DNA from: Asticcacaulis sp. AC466
GTDB taxonomy: Bacteria; Pseudomonadota; Alphaproteobacteria; Caulobacterales; Caulobacteraceae
DNA: 64,000 bases
Direction of reading: 5' to 3'
Assembly: GCF_000495815.1 (NCBI RefSeq)
Contig: NZ_AWGE01000021.1
Coordinates: forward strand, 44,997 to 108,996
The first letter of the stretch is position 1, and each line of letters opens with the position of its first letter. This document shows positions 15,457-23,775 of the stretch, piece by piece. Below the pieces are notes generated by a model. The model was not told the DNA's origin. It did no database searches and saw only the letters and a program-made list of their open reading frames with translations. The position numbers and the translations under genes are program-made.

Positions 15457-15476
15457 TGTAAACCGATCTGTTTACA
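15457..15476. promoter_or_regulatory. TetR operator, copy 2
   Basis: TGTAAACCGATCTGTTTACA, the same 18-bp core as copy 1 with one more pair on each side. Centre-to-centre distance to copy 1 is 28 bp, allowing two dimers to bind on nearly one side of the helix. Confidence 0.82.
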
Positions 15477-15518
15477 TAAACGCGCCGCCGCTACCGACGG
15501 CAGTCAAGGAGCCACACC

Positions 15519-16238
15519 ATGTCCTATGCCAATCAAACCGTTCTCGTTTCCGGCGCCAATCGCGGTATCGGCGCCGCCACCGTACGCGAACTACTGAAAA
15601 CCGATGTGAAGAAAATCTATGCCGGCGCCCGTCGTACCGACACCCTGCCCGATTTCGGCGATGCCCGTGTCGTGCCGTTGCAACTCGACATAACCGATCA
15701 GACCTCGGTCGACGCCGCCGCAAAGCTGGCCCCCGACACCGATATTCTGCTCAACAATGCCGGCACGGCCGTGTTCGCAAACTTCATCGAAAGCCCGATC
15801 GAACTGATCGCCGGCGATATGAATGTCAACTATTACGGCACCTTACGCATCATCCGCGCCTTTACACCGGCCTTCACGGCCCGCGGGTCAGGGACGATTG
15901 CCAATGTCATCAGCGTGGTCGGCCTGACCTCAGCCCCCGGCCTGGCCGGGTATTCGGCATCGAAGGCGGCGCTGCAATCCCTGACACAGACCCTGCGCGC
16001 GACGTTGAAAGGGTCTGGAATACAGGTGCTTGGCATATACCCCGGGCCGATCGATACCGAGTTGGCCAAAGATATTCCGATGGACAAGACCTCTCCGGAG
16101 CATTGCGCCAGCGAAATCGTCAAGGGCATTGCCGCAGGACAAACCTATATCTTCCCCGATCCGGTCGCCCTGCATATCGGCCAGTTGTGGGCCAGCGACG
16201 GCAAGACACTCGACACGGCCCTGGCCGGCGAAGGTTAG
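15519..16238 (+). CDS. Short-chain dehydrogenase/reductase (classical SDR)
   Basis: A 239-residue NAD(P)-dependent oxidoreductase. Seen: cofactor motif GANRGIG (about 12-18), structural NNAG, catalytic Ser in VISVVGL followed by YSASK (Tyr and Lys), and PGPIDTEL after it. Classical SDRs interconvert alcohols and carbonyls; the substrate is not readable. AAGGAG lies at the right distance from the ATG. It is divergent from and probably repressed by the TetR gene through two operators in its promoter, a typical arrangement for a detoxification or xenobiotic-response enzyme. Confidence 0.9.
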   Translation: MSYANQTVLVSGANRGIGAATVRELLKTDVKKIYAGARRTDTLPDFGDARVVPLQLDITDQTSVDAAAKLAPDTDILLNNAGTAVFANFIESPIELIAGDMNVNYYGTLRIIRAFTPAFTARGSGTIANVISVVGLTSAPGLAGYSASKAALQSLTQTLRATLKGSGIQVLGIYPGPIDTELAKDIPMDKTSPEHCASEIVKGIAAGQTYIFPDPVALHIGQLWASDGKTLDTALAGEG

Positions 16239-16275
16239 GCTCTGCGCAAAACGCGTATAAAGAGATTGGTTATGT

Positions 16276-16304
16276 AAAAAAGGCGGGACCGGGTCCCGCC
16301 TTTT
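16276..16304. terminator. Bidirectional intrinsic terminator
   Basis: AGGCGGGAC, loop CGG, GTCCCGCCT, flanked by an A-run and TTTT. It lies between the convergent SDR and metallophosphoesterase genes and can serve both. Confidence 0.9.
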
Positions 16305-16312
16305 GACTTGTG

Positions 16313-17071
16313 TCAGAAGAAAACCGGTGGCGGTCGTGTGATATGGTCCATATTCCGGCTGACCTGAAGCAGGGTTCGCGTTTCACCGTGCAACCGCATC
16401 GCCGTCAGGACGCCGGTATAGTAGACCCCGGTGTCGATGCCGATGCGCCACCGGGCATTGACGGGTTCCCTGTGCGGCGAATGCCCGTGGACCACGACAT
16501 AGTCGCAGGACTGTTCGGCGCGCAGGAACCGCCCGCGAATGTACATGAAGATTTCGCTGTCCTGCTCGGCCAACGGTCGGTCCGGGTCCACGCCGGCGTG
16601 AACGAACAGATAGTCATCCGCCTGAAACGATGCCGGCATTTGCCGTAGCATAGCCAGATGTGCCGGATCGAAGGCGGCGGCGAAGTCGCGGCTGACCTGC
16701 GACCAGATATCCTCTGACCCCGCCATGAACGGCATGGCGACGCCATAGGATTCGAGCGTCGCAGCACCTCCCCAGTCACGCCAGGTTTCGCCGAACTCCG
16801 GCTCTTCGAGAAAGCGCAGCAGGGCGTCTTCGTGATTGCCCATCAGTGCGATCAGGTCGCACCACCCTGCCGACTGCAAAAGCCGGACCCGTTCCAGCAC
16901 CTGTCGCGACGATGGCCCGCGATCGACATAATCCCCGAGCAGGACGATGCGCGGACGTTCGCCCAAGGCTTCGGCATCCGCGCGGATGCGATCGAGCATG
17001 GCTTCGAACAGGTCGTCATACCCGTGGATATCGCCGATGGCGTAGGTCAGTTGCGAAATCCGGGAGGTCAT
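16313..17071 (-). CDS. PPP-type serine/threonine phosphatase / metallophosphoesterase
   Basis: A 252-residue calcineurin-fold enzyme. Seen: all metal-site motifs in order, GDIHG, GDYVDRG, GNHE, then HAG and HGH. This set is that of bacterial PPP phosphatases and of related bis(5'-nucleosyl)-tetraphosphatases; I cannot choose between protein phosphatase and ApaH-like activity. Cytoplasmic, no signal or membrane segment. Start has AGGCGAC just upstream and places GDIHG at about residue 13, as usual. It stands alone, convergent with the SDR gene. Confidence 0.88.
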   Translation of the reverse strand: MTSRISQLTYAIGDIHGYDDLFEAMLDRIRADAEALGERPRIVLLGDYVDRGPSSRQVLERVRLLQSAGWCDLIALMGNHEDALLRFLEEPEFGETWRDWGGAATLESYGVAMPFMAGSEDIWSQVSRDFAAAFDPAHLAMLRQMPASFQADDYLFVHAGVDPDRPLAEQDSEIFMYIRGRFLRAEQSCDYVVVHGHSPHREPVNARWRIGIDTGVYYTGVLTAMRLHGETRTLLQVSRNMDHITRPPPVFF

Positions 17072-17123
17072 GTCGCCTATATAGACGCCTCACCTGACAA
17101 TTCAAATCCTACCTGAAAAAAAG

Positions 17124-18053
17124 TCATAACAAGGTCTTCATCGCCTGATCGAGAGGGGTGCGCGGTAGCGGCCCGATAAGCTGGGCGAGGCCTTTCTGCG
17201 CCCCCTCCCCGCAATCCACCAAGCCATGCGGCACGTCCCAGAGGTAAAGCATTTCCAGGGCTGCCTTCATGAAGGGGTTGAACAGGGCGATAAGCGAGAA
17301 CATGAAACGGGGCATGTGTTTAACCGAAACCTTGCGCCCCAGAGCCAGTTCCCCCGCTTCGGCGAGTGCCCTGGCCGAGACGTTGTGGTTCTCGAAATGA
17401 AAGACCTCATAGGCGCCGAGCGAGGCTTCGATTTCGGCCAGCCGCACCACAACCGCCGCCAAGTCGGGCAGATAGGCCCAGGCGTGCAGCGTCTTTTTCT
17501 TGCCCGGCGTCACGATCTTACCCCGGCCAAGCTCCTTGGCCACCAGGGCATTCATCCAGCTTTGTGACGCCCCGGCGCCAAAAAAATCGCCCGCCCGGAC
17601 CAGGATCGTGCGCAGACGGCCCGCTTCGGCGCGCTGCCGGAACAGGTCTTCGATAGAGACGCGAATACGGCCTTTCAGGGTATCGGCCGCGAACGGCGTC
17701 TGGGGTGTCAGGGCGCGCGGCATACGACTGCCGAAATTATAAACACTGCCGGGGTAGATCTGGCGGGCGTTCAACGCTTCGCAAATGTCGGCCGCCGCCG
17801 TGTAGGTCGCAAGGGCCTGCGTGTCCCATACCGGATATGGCACGTTGAGGCCGTTGAAGACCAGATCGACATGACCTGCTTCGCGAACGACCGCCGCCGC
17901 ATCGAACAGGTCGGCATATATGGGGACGATCCCATCGGCCACCGTCTTACCCGCGCGCACCAGGCCGAGGACCCGCCATCCTGCACCGAGAAAGGCCTTA
18001 GTCACCGCCTTGCCGACGCCGCCATTGGCGCCCAGAACCAGAACCGTTTTCAT
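17124..18053 (-). CDS. NAD-dependent epimerase/dehydratase-like (extended SDR) protein
   Basis: A 309-residue protein. Seen: N-terminal Rossmann motif LGANGGVGKAV, an Asp after the second strand region (YADLFD), a putative active-site Ser/Tyr area (YPGSVYNFG), and a substrate-domain C-terminus. The catalytic YxxxK is not standard, so it may bind NAD(P) without classical epimerase chemistry, as in NmrA-like or atypical SDR proteins. Start preceded by GGAGATGG. Divergent from a LysR-type gene 107 bp away, which probably controls it. Confidence 0.83.
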   Translation of the reverse strand: MKTVLVLGANGGVGKAVTKAFLGAGWRVLGLVRAGKTVADGIVPIYADLFDAAAVVREAGHVDLVFNGLNVPYPVWDTQALATYTAAADICEALNARQIYPGSVYNFGSRMPRALTPQTPFAADTLKGRIRVSIEDLFRQRAEAGRLRTILVRAGDFFGAGASQSWMNALVAKELGRGKIVTPGKKKTLHAWAYLPDLAAVVVRLAEIEASLGAYEVFHFENHNVSARALAEAGELALGRKVSVKHMPRFMFSLIALFNPFMKAALEMLYLWDVPHGLVDCGEGAQKGLAQLIGPLPRTPLDQAMKTLL

Positions 18054-18133
18054 CTTGCCATCTCCATTGATTGACAGGATGACTTTATTCTAGTTGATTG
18101 CGCATATAAATTGCCATAAATTTGATCTTTAAT

Positions 18134-18147
18134 ATTCATATTTGAAT
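18134..18147. promoter_or_regulatory. Candidate LysR-type binding site
   Basis: ATTCA-TATT-TGAAT, a dyad in an AT-rich stretch between the divergent SDR and lysR genes, 14 bp before the lysR start. LysR proteins favour such T-N11-A dyads and usually repress themselves from a site like this. Confidence 0.45.
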
Positions 18148-18160
18148 AGATGGACTCGCG

Positions 18161-19042
18161 ATGATTGACTGGACATTGCTGCGCTCCTTTCTCGCCACGG
18201 TCGACTATGGATCGCTATCGGCCGCTGCCACCGCCACAGGCACGACTCAACCGACGCTGAGCCGACATATCCGAGAGTTGGAATCGGTCGTCGGCACCCC
18301 GCTGTTCCATCGCTCAGTCAGGGGGCTTGAGCCGACGGAAGCGGCGCTTGCCCTGGTCGATGATGCCCGCCTGATGGGACAGGCGGCCGAGGCGCTGGCC
18401 CTGAAAGCCCAGGGCAAGGGAGAAACCCTGCGCGGCACGGTGCGCATCACGGCCTCGGTCGTGGTGTCCAATCTGATCCTGCCACCGATTGTCGCCGATC
18501 TACGCCAGGCAGAACCGTTGATACAGATCGAGCTGGTTGCCTCCGATACCGCGCAAAATCTGTTGCGCCGGGATGCCGATATCGCCTTGCGCATGTTCGA
18601 TCCGACACAGAACGCATTGATTGCGCGCAAGCTGGGCGACACGCCGCTTGGTCTGTATGCCACCACCGACTACCTGAACCGACGCGGCCGGCCGCAGACG
18701 CTCACCGACCTTTTGACGCATGATGTTATTGGCTTCGATCGCGCGGAAGACATTATCAAAGGATATGCGGCCCATGGCTTTGCCGTGACGCGCAATCAGT
18801 TCCCTGTGCGAACCGACGACCAGATGGTCTGCTGGCACCTGCTGCTGGCCGGTGCCGGCATAGGGTTCGCGCAGGACCTGCTGGCCGGTGCGCGCCCACA
18901 GCTGGAGCGGCTCCATCTCGGCATGCGGCTGCCGGCCCTGCCCGTCTGGCTGGTCATGCACGAAGAGGTGCGCAGCAATGCCCGTATCCGTCGTGTCGCC
19001 GATTTCCTGACGACGGCACTGATGGCGCGCCTCAAACCCTAA
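18161..19042 (+). CDS. LysR family transcriptional regulator
   Basis: A 293-residue regulator. Seen: N-terminal winged HTH (LLRSFLATVDYGSLSAAATA, then TQPTLSRHIRELE), a linker helix and a periplasmic-binding-like effector domain from about residue 90. Divergent from the atypical SDR gene, the usual partner arrangement. The ligand is unknown. The ATG at 18161 gives the normal short N-terminus; the ribosome-binding site is weak (GGACTCG). Confidence 0.92.
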   Translation: MIDWTLLRSFLATVDYGSLSAAATATGTTQPTLSRHIRELESVVGTPLFHRSVRGLEPTEAALALVDDARLMGQAAEALALKAQGKGETLRGTVRITASVVVSNLILPPIVADLRQAEPLIQIELVASDTAQNLLRRDADIALRMFDPTQNALIARKLGDTPLGLYATTDYLNRRGRPQTLTDLLTHDVIGFDRAEDIIKGYAAHGFAVTRNQFPVRTDDQMVCWHLLLAGAGIGFAQDLLAGARPQLERLHLGMRLPALPVWLVMHEEVRSNARIRRVADFLTTALMARLKP

Positions 19043-19156
19043 CAGGTAGAAACATCACTACATGCCCATAGTACCGTAGACAAGCAACGCTCTGAATTTA
19101 AAGCTTTATTTTTGCCTTTTTTCGCGTATCCCTAGACGGACAGTCGGGGAGCGAAC

Positions 19157-20740
19157 ATGGACGCGAAGGTATTTCTGGACAGACGCGGGGTTTGGGCCTT
19201 TGGGCTCGGCTGCGTGTGCGTCACCATCGGCGTCTTGCTGCACCTGCCCATGTTCTGGATGGGCAAGGACATGGGCTTTGCCCTCGCCGGCATGCCAATG
19301 GACAACGGCATGCTGTTTGGAATGTTCCTGATCGTCGCGGGCATATTCATCGCCGCCTACGGCCTTCTTCCCGTAGGTGTGGGCGAGCAGGTCAGGTCCG
19401 CCACACGCATCGCCGTCGCCGCGCCAGAGGACGCAAAACTCGGCCCCGCCCATGCCTTGCTCATGGTCGTGCTGGTCGTCGCCCTTATCATCGATGTCAT
19501 GAAACCCGCCAGTCTCGGCTTTGTCATGCCCGGACTGATCAAGGAATACGGTGTCACTAAGGCCCAGGCCTCGCTGGTGCCCTTCTTCGCCTTGATCGGC
19601 ACGGTCTGCGGCTCGATCCTGTGGGGTATTATCGCCGACATCTACGGCCGCAAGGCCTCGATCCTGCTGTCGGCTGTGGTGTTTGTCGGCACCTCGATCT
19701 GCGGCGCCATGCCGAGCCTGCTGTGGAACGAAATCATGTGCTTCCTGATGGGGGCCGGGGCGGGAGGCATGCTGCCCGTCACCTACGCCCTGCTAGCTGA
19801 AACCATGCCGTCGCGCCATCGCGGCTGGGCGCTAGTCCTGGTCGGCGGACTGGGCGCCGTCGGCGGCTATTTCGCCGCATCCGGCTTTTCCTACCTGCTG
19901 GTCCCGACCTTTAGTTGGCGCATATTGTGGCTGATAAACCTGCCGACGGGCCTGATCCTTATCCTGATGGGCGGACTCATTCCCGAATCGGCCAAATTCC
20001 TGCTGTCGCGCGGACGCGATGACGAGGCGCAGCGGATCATGGCGCGCTTCGGAACGGTCAGCCACAGGCTGGCTGAAAACGAAGAGGACACGGACGATAC
20101 CTTCGCTCATCACCACGCCCGGCACGATGGCCGCGAACCAAAGCTGTGGACGCCGGGCCTGATCGGTAAGACGGCCGCCCTGACCATAGCGGCCCTGGCC
20201 TGGGGCCTGATCAATTTCGGCCTGCTGTTGTGGTTGCCCAACGACCTTGTCGCCAAGGGCTATTCGATGGCGGTGTCATCGAAACTGTTGGCCGAATCGG
20301 CGCTGATCGCCTTCCCGACCGTTTTTGTCTGCACGTGGATCTACAGCCAGTGGAGCACCAAATGGGCCTTTACCACCATGGTGACGATCACCCTGGCCGG
20401 GCTGATCTGGGTGCTGCTGCTGGAAAGTAAGGTCGGCGGTAGCCCGGTCCTGCCCATCGCCCTGCTGATCATCGGCTCAAACGGCATTCTGGCGATTTTG
20501 CTGCCCTATGCCTCGGAAAGCTATCCGCTGAAAATCCGCGGGCGGGCGACCGGCTGGATCGCCGCCTGCACCAAGGGCGGGGGCGTCCTGGCCCAGACTC
20601 TCAGCATTACCGCCCTTGTGCCGCCGCTCGGTATCGCGGCCGGAATGATCATCGTGCCGATCGTCCTGGCGCTGGGCCTATTCATCCGTTACGGCACAGA
20701 AACGCGCGGTCTGGACCTGCGCGACCTTGAAAAACACTAA
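19157..20740 (+). CDS. Major facilitator superfamily transporter with two extra N-terminal helices
   Basis: A 527-residue membrane protein. Residues about 15-75 hold two hydrophobic helices joined by a Met/Gly-rich loop; then a standard 12-helix MFS fold begins near residue 100. Seen: the loop 2-3 motif GIIADIYGRKAS and an equivalent of RPxSKFLLSRGR-type cytosolic segment (PESAKFLLSRGRDDEA), which places it near the sugar/metabolite:H+ symporter families. A His/Asp-rich cytosolic loop (DTDDTFAHHHARHDG) is unusual. GGGGAG precedes the start. Adenine deaminase follows on the same strand 160 bp later; purine uptake is a guess only. Confidence 0.88.
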   Translation: MDAKVFLDRRGVWAFGLGCVCVTIGVLLHLPMFWMGKDMGFALAGMPMDNGMLFGMFLIVAGIFIAAYGLLPVGVGEQVRSATRIAVAAPEDAKLGPAHALLMVVLVVALIIDVMKPASLGFVMPGLIKEYGVTKAQASLVPFFALIGTVCGSILWGIIADIYGRKASILLSAVVFVGTSICGAMPSLLWNEIMCFLMGAGAGGMLPVTYALLAETMPSRHRGWALVLVGGLGAVGGYFAASGFSYLLVPTFSWRILWLINLPTGLILILMGGLIPESAKFLLSRGRDDEAQRIMARFGTVSHRLAENEEDTDDTFAHHHARHDGREPKLWTPGLIGKTAALTIAALAWGLINFGLLLWLPNDLVAKGYSMAVSSKLLAESALIAFPTVFVCTWIYSQWSTKWAFTTMVTITLAGLIWVLLLESKVGGSPVLPIALLIIGSNGILAILLPYASESYPLKIRGRATGWIAACTKGGGVLAQTLSITALVPPLGIAAGMIIVPIVLALGLFIRYGTETRGLDLRDLEKH

Positions 20741-20900
20741 GGGCGCTCAGAGGCCGCGTCAGCGGCGGCGTGCGGGGCGCACGCTGTTACGGTTCGCGCT
20801 GAGATGCCAACATTGCCGAGACGCCAACATTAAAGTGCCTTGGCGGGCTTGCCAAACCGGGGCATTTGATCCGACTATAGGCGCAAGAGGACCTTCCCCC

Positions 20901-21929
20901 ATGCCCGACACACACGCCATTTCAGCGCTTGACGCCTTCGTCTCCCGCCTGCCCAAGGCCGAACTGCACCTGCATATCGAGGGTTCGCTGGAGCCTGAGC
21001 TCATGTTCGAACTGGCACAGCGCAACGGCATCACCCTGCCCTATGCGAATGTCGAAGTCCTGCGGGCCGCCTACGATTTCTCCAACCTTCAGGACTTCCT
21101 CGACATCTATTATCAGGGCGCGGACGTTTTGCGCACCGAGGCGGATTTCTACGATCTGGCCATGGCCTACTTCCGCCGCGCCGCCGCCGACCACGTCCGC
21201 CATGCTGAAATCTTCTTCGATCCCCAGACCCACACCGATCGCGGTGTGCCCTATGCCCACGTCATAGAGGGACTGAGCCGCGCCGCGAAAGACGCCAAAG
21301 CCCTCGGCCTCAGCGTCCTTCTGATCCACAGCTTCCTGCGCCACCTGTCCGAAGAGGCGGCTTTTGAAAGCCTGGCCGTGGCCGAGCCCTATCTCGACCG
21401 ACTGACCGGCGTTGGTCTGGACAGTTCCGAGGTCGGCCATCCGCCGGCGAAATTCGCCCGCGTCTTCGCCCGCGCGCGCGAGTTGGGCCTGAAACTGTGC
21501 GCCCATGCGGGCGAGGAAGGCCCGCCGGAATATATCTATGAGGCGCTGGACGTGCTGCATATTGACCGCATCGACCACGGCAACCGCTCACTGGAAGACC
21601 CGGCCCTGGTGGCGCGCATCGCCGCCGAAGGCCTGACCTTGACGGTGTGTCCGTTATCCAATCACAAGCTATGCGTCGTTACGGACCTCAACGACCATCC
21701 CATTCCTGACATGTTGCGAAAAGGGCTACGCGCAACGATCAATTCGGACGACCCGGCCTATTTCGGCGGCTATGTGAACGATAATTTCCGCGCCCTGACG
21801 CGGCGCGGCCTGATCAGCCGCGAAGACTGCCTGACCCTGGCGCGCAACGGCATTACCGGCGCGTTCGCCAGCGATGACCGCAAGGCCGAGCTACTCGCGG
21901 AAATAGAGCGCTTTGCGGCGGAAAACTGA
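20901..21929 (+). CDS. Adenosine deaminase family protein, probably adenine deaminase
   Basis: A 342-residue zinc amidohydrolase. Seen: zinc ligands in LHLHIEGSLEPE, substrate-loop AHAGEEGPP with the catalytic Glu, DHGNRSLED with the catalytic His, and zinc Asp in NSDDPAYFGGY. LPKAELHLHIEGSLEPE and the short spacing are those of the adenine deaminase (Aah1-like) branch, which converts adenine to hypoxanthine, rather than adenosine deaminase. The frame extends to 20727, overlapping the MFS gene, but the ATG at 20901 after AAGAGGA gives the normal N-terminus. The last 39 bases overlap the convergent membrane-protein gene. Confidence 0.88.
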   Translation: MPDTHAISALDAFVSRLPKAELHLHIEGSLEPELMFELAQRNGITLPYANVEVLRAAYDFSNLQDFLDIYYQGADVLRTEADFYDLAMAYFRRAAADHVRHAEIFFDPQTHTDRGVPYAHVIEGLSRAAKDAKALGLSVLLIHSFLRHLSEEAAFESLAVAEPYLDRLTGVGLDSSEVGHPPAKFARVFARARELGLKLCAHAGEEGPPEYIYEALDVLHIDRIDHGNRSLEDPALVARIAAEGLTLTVCPLSNHKLCVVTDLNDHPIPDMLRKGLRATINSDDPAYFGGYVNDNFRALTRRGLISREDCLTLARNGITGAFASDDRKAELLAEIERFAAEN

Positions 21930-22544
21930 ATAGCCGGCGTCTCGTTCGGGCACAGCGGAAACTTCGGGCTGGCCGATCGAAAAGGCTGTTGCGGGCCGAC
22001 TCCGCGAAGACTTTGACCGCGAAGCCATGTTGCGAGGCGGCACTGGCTTTTCGTTCAAAGCCTTACCGAATTCGGCGCTCAGACCGACCACAACCAACCC
22101 ACCGATCAACAGACACAGGGCCAGGCGCAGGCTGCCCGCATCATGACTGGGCAAATTCAGAGCGCAGAAGATAACGAAACTCACTAGGAAGGCGGCGATG
22201 GAAAACAGCGTGTCGCGACCGTCACTGACGCGTCGCACCAACAGAGATGTAAAAAGATACAGGCTCTGCAGATAGATATGGACGCCTATGACATAGGCTG
22301 TGGCAACATAGGTCTTCCAGCCATACAGCAGCCGGTCGCCGTTCATGAAGGCATCGGTCATGAAGCGGGCATCGTCCACTCCCGCGCGCCAGGTTTCCCT
22401 CACACCCGCGACGAAGGCATTGAGACTGACATAGCTTTCGTCATGGACCGGAAGCAGAAACCGCACGGCCAGCAGGCACAGCATGGCCAGATGCCATTCC
22501 AGAAGACGTTCAACGCCCCAGATGACGAAACGCCTAAACGGCAT
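21891..22544 (-). CDS. Multi-pass membrane protein of unknown function
   Basis: A 217-residue protein I do not recognise. Four or five hydrophobic helices are seen (about residues 16-32, 78-104, 112-130, 137-158). The last 50 residues are polar, Arg/Ser/Pro-rich and may be cytosolic; part of that tail is encoded antisense to the end of the adenine deaminase gene. Its ATG overlaps the end of the DUF1287 gene by 11 bp, so the two are probably translationally coupled in one operon with the entericidin-like gene upstream. Confidence 0.65.
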   Translation of the reverse strand: MPFRRFVIWGVERLLEWHLAMLCLLAVRFLLPVHDESYVSLNAFVAGVRETWRAGVDDARFMTDAFMNGDRLLYGWKTYVATAYVIGVHIYLQSLYLFTSLLVRRVSDGRDTLFSIAAFLVSFVIFCALNLPSHDAGSLRLALCLLIGGLVVVGLSAEFGKALNEKPVPPRNMASRSKSSRSRPATAFSIGQPEVSAVPERDAGYSVFRRKALYFRE

Positions 22545-23145
22545 AACGGTAATGCCCGGTCAGCTCGGCGCCCAGCATGAAGAGGCTGTCTTCTTCCTTG
22601 GGGCCCCACCCGATATTGTGGATGATCAAGGGACGCCGCCGGTCCAAAAGGGCCATGCGGTCGCTGACCACGGCGATATGCGGCATCTTACCCAGTATGC
22701 GATAGGTAACCAGATCACCGGCGGCGTAATGGCCCGGCTCTGTCGTGACCGGCAAGGCCTGGCCGAACCGCGACAGAAAAACGCGCAAATTGGGGACGCG
22801 GCGGTGATCGATATTACTGTCCGGCTGCTTGAGCCCCCAGGTGCGCGGATACAGCGCGAAATGGGCAGCCATGTCTTCGTGGACGCGCTGTTGCAGGTCT
22901 ATGCCGATGGCGCGATAGGCGCGGATGACCACATCGGTGCACACGCCCTTGTCAGGGGCGACATCCCCCATGGGGTAAGGGATGCGGGTATAGGTGCCGT
23001 CATAGGTTACGGAGCGACGCGTCTGTTCATGCGCCGCCGCCAAAAACGCATCACGCCGGGAAGGCGCTGCGCCGACAGGGTTAGCCTGGGCCGGTCCGGT
23101 CAGGACAACAGCAGACAACCCCGTCAAAAGCGCGCGGCGATTCAT
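22534..23145 (-). CDS. DUF1287 family secreted protein
   Basis: A 203-residue protein. Seen: a Tat-like signal (MNRRALLTGLSAVVLTGPAQA), then the DUF1287 core: VTYDGTYTRIPYPMGDV, GVCTDVVIRAYR, HEDM, and PHIAVVSD. The conserved Cys-Thr-Asp and later His suggest an NlpC/P60-like fold that may act on the cell wall; no activity is proven to my knowledge. The start is set by the signal peptide eight bases after the entericidin stop; the frame open to 23373 covers that lipoprotein gene in another frame and is not coding. Confidence 0.83.
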   Translation of the reverse strand: MNRRALLTGLSAVVLTGPAQANPVGAAPSRRDAFLAAAHEQTRRSVTYDGTYTRIPYPMGDVAPDKGVCTDVVIRAYRAIGIDLQQRVHEDMAAHFALYPRTWGLKQPDSNIDHRRVPNLRVFLSRFGQALPVTTEPGHYAAGDLVTYRILGKMPHIAVVSDRMALLDRRRPLIIHNIGWGPKEEDSLFMLGAELTGHYRYAV

Positions 23146-23153
23146 CAGACGTC

Positions 23154-23279
23154 TTAGTGCGTGGTGTTTTCCAGGCCGCGCCCGACAGCGGTGATGTCCT
23201 TGCCGACGCCCTGGATGGTATGGCACCCGGCCAAAAGGGGCGCCAGAGCGAGAAGGGAAACAATAACAATACGCTTCAT
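23154..23279 (-). CDS. Entericidin-like small lipoprotein (copy 1)
   Basis: A 41-residue lipoprotein precursor: MKRIVIVSLLALAPLLAGC lipobox, then HTIQGVGKDITAVGRGLE. The motif C-x-T-x-x-G-x-G-x-D is that of entericidin EcnA/B. Known role of the family: membrane-active or envelope-stress lipoproteins. GAGGAC lies upstream. It heads a likely operon with DUF1287 and a membrane protein. Too short for standard gene finders. Confidence 0.87.
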   Translation of the reverse strand: MKRIVIVSLLALAPLLAGCHTIQGVGKDITAVGRGLENTTH

Positions 23280-23383
23280 GATAATAGTCCTCAGATAGGT
23301 TTGGTGTTACGAGCGTGACTCGCAATTGCGGCGATTTTACGGGAATTGAACCAACCATGCAAACCGTCGCCAAGCACAGTCAA

Positions 23384-23415
23384 TAAAACAACCCATGGCG
23401 CACCTACACCATGGG
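23384..23415 (-). terminator. Probable terminator after the second entericidin gene
   Basis: On the minus strand: CCCATGG, 10-base loop, CCATGGG, then TTGTTTTATTG. A 7-bp stem and T-rich tail 31 bp after the stop at 23446. Confidence 0.6.
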
Positions 23416-23445
23416 CTGAAGATAGATTTGCGATCGCTTCGCGTC

Positions 23446-23574
23446 TTACTGCTTGGCGGCGCTTTCCATGCCCTTGCCAACGGCGGTAACGTCCTTGCCG
23501 GCACCTTGAACGGTGTGGCAGGCAGCGAGGATCGGCAGGAGGGCGATAACGGAAATCATAGCAATGCGCTTCAT
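23446..23574 (-). CDS. Entericidin-like small lipoprotein (copy 2)
   Basis: A 42-residue paralogue of the gene at 23154: MKRIAMISVIALLPILAAC lipobox, then HTVQGAGKDVTAVGKGME. Both share about two thirds of their residues and lie in tandem, with a terminator-like hairpin between them. This copy appears to be monocistronic. No strong ribosome-binding site is visible. Confidence 0.85.
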   Translation of the reverse strand: MKRIAMISVIALLPILAACHTVQGAGKDVTAVGKGMESAAKQ

Positions 23575-23775
23575 CGGGCTTATCATGGGGTCTGTCCCTT
23601 TTTCTCAGATTGCGTGGACAAGATCGCCACGTGAGTCGCAAGATCACACTTCCGGCATAAGGATTCGATGAGTGGTGATGTCGGATATAATCATGGCGGC
23701 ATCGGACGAGATTGGCATTGCCGACCATTCCACGCTATGAGCGCACCATATCTCTCTCCAGCCATATCTCGTAAA

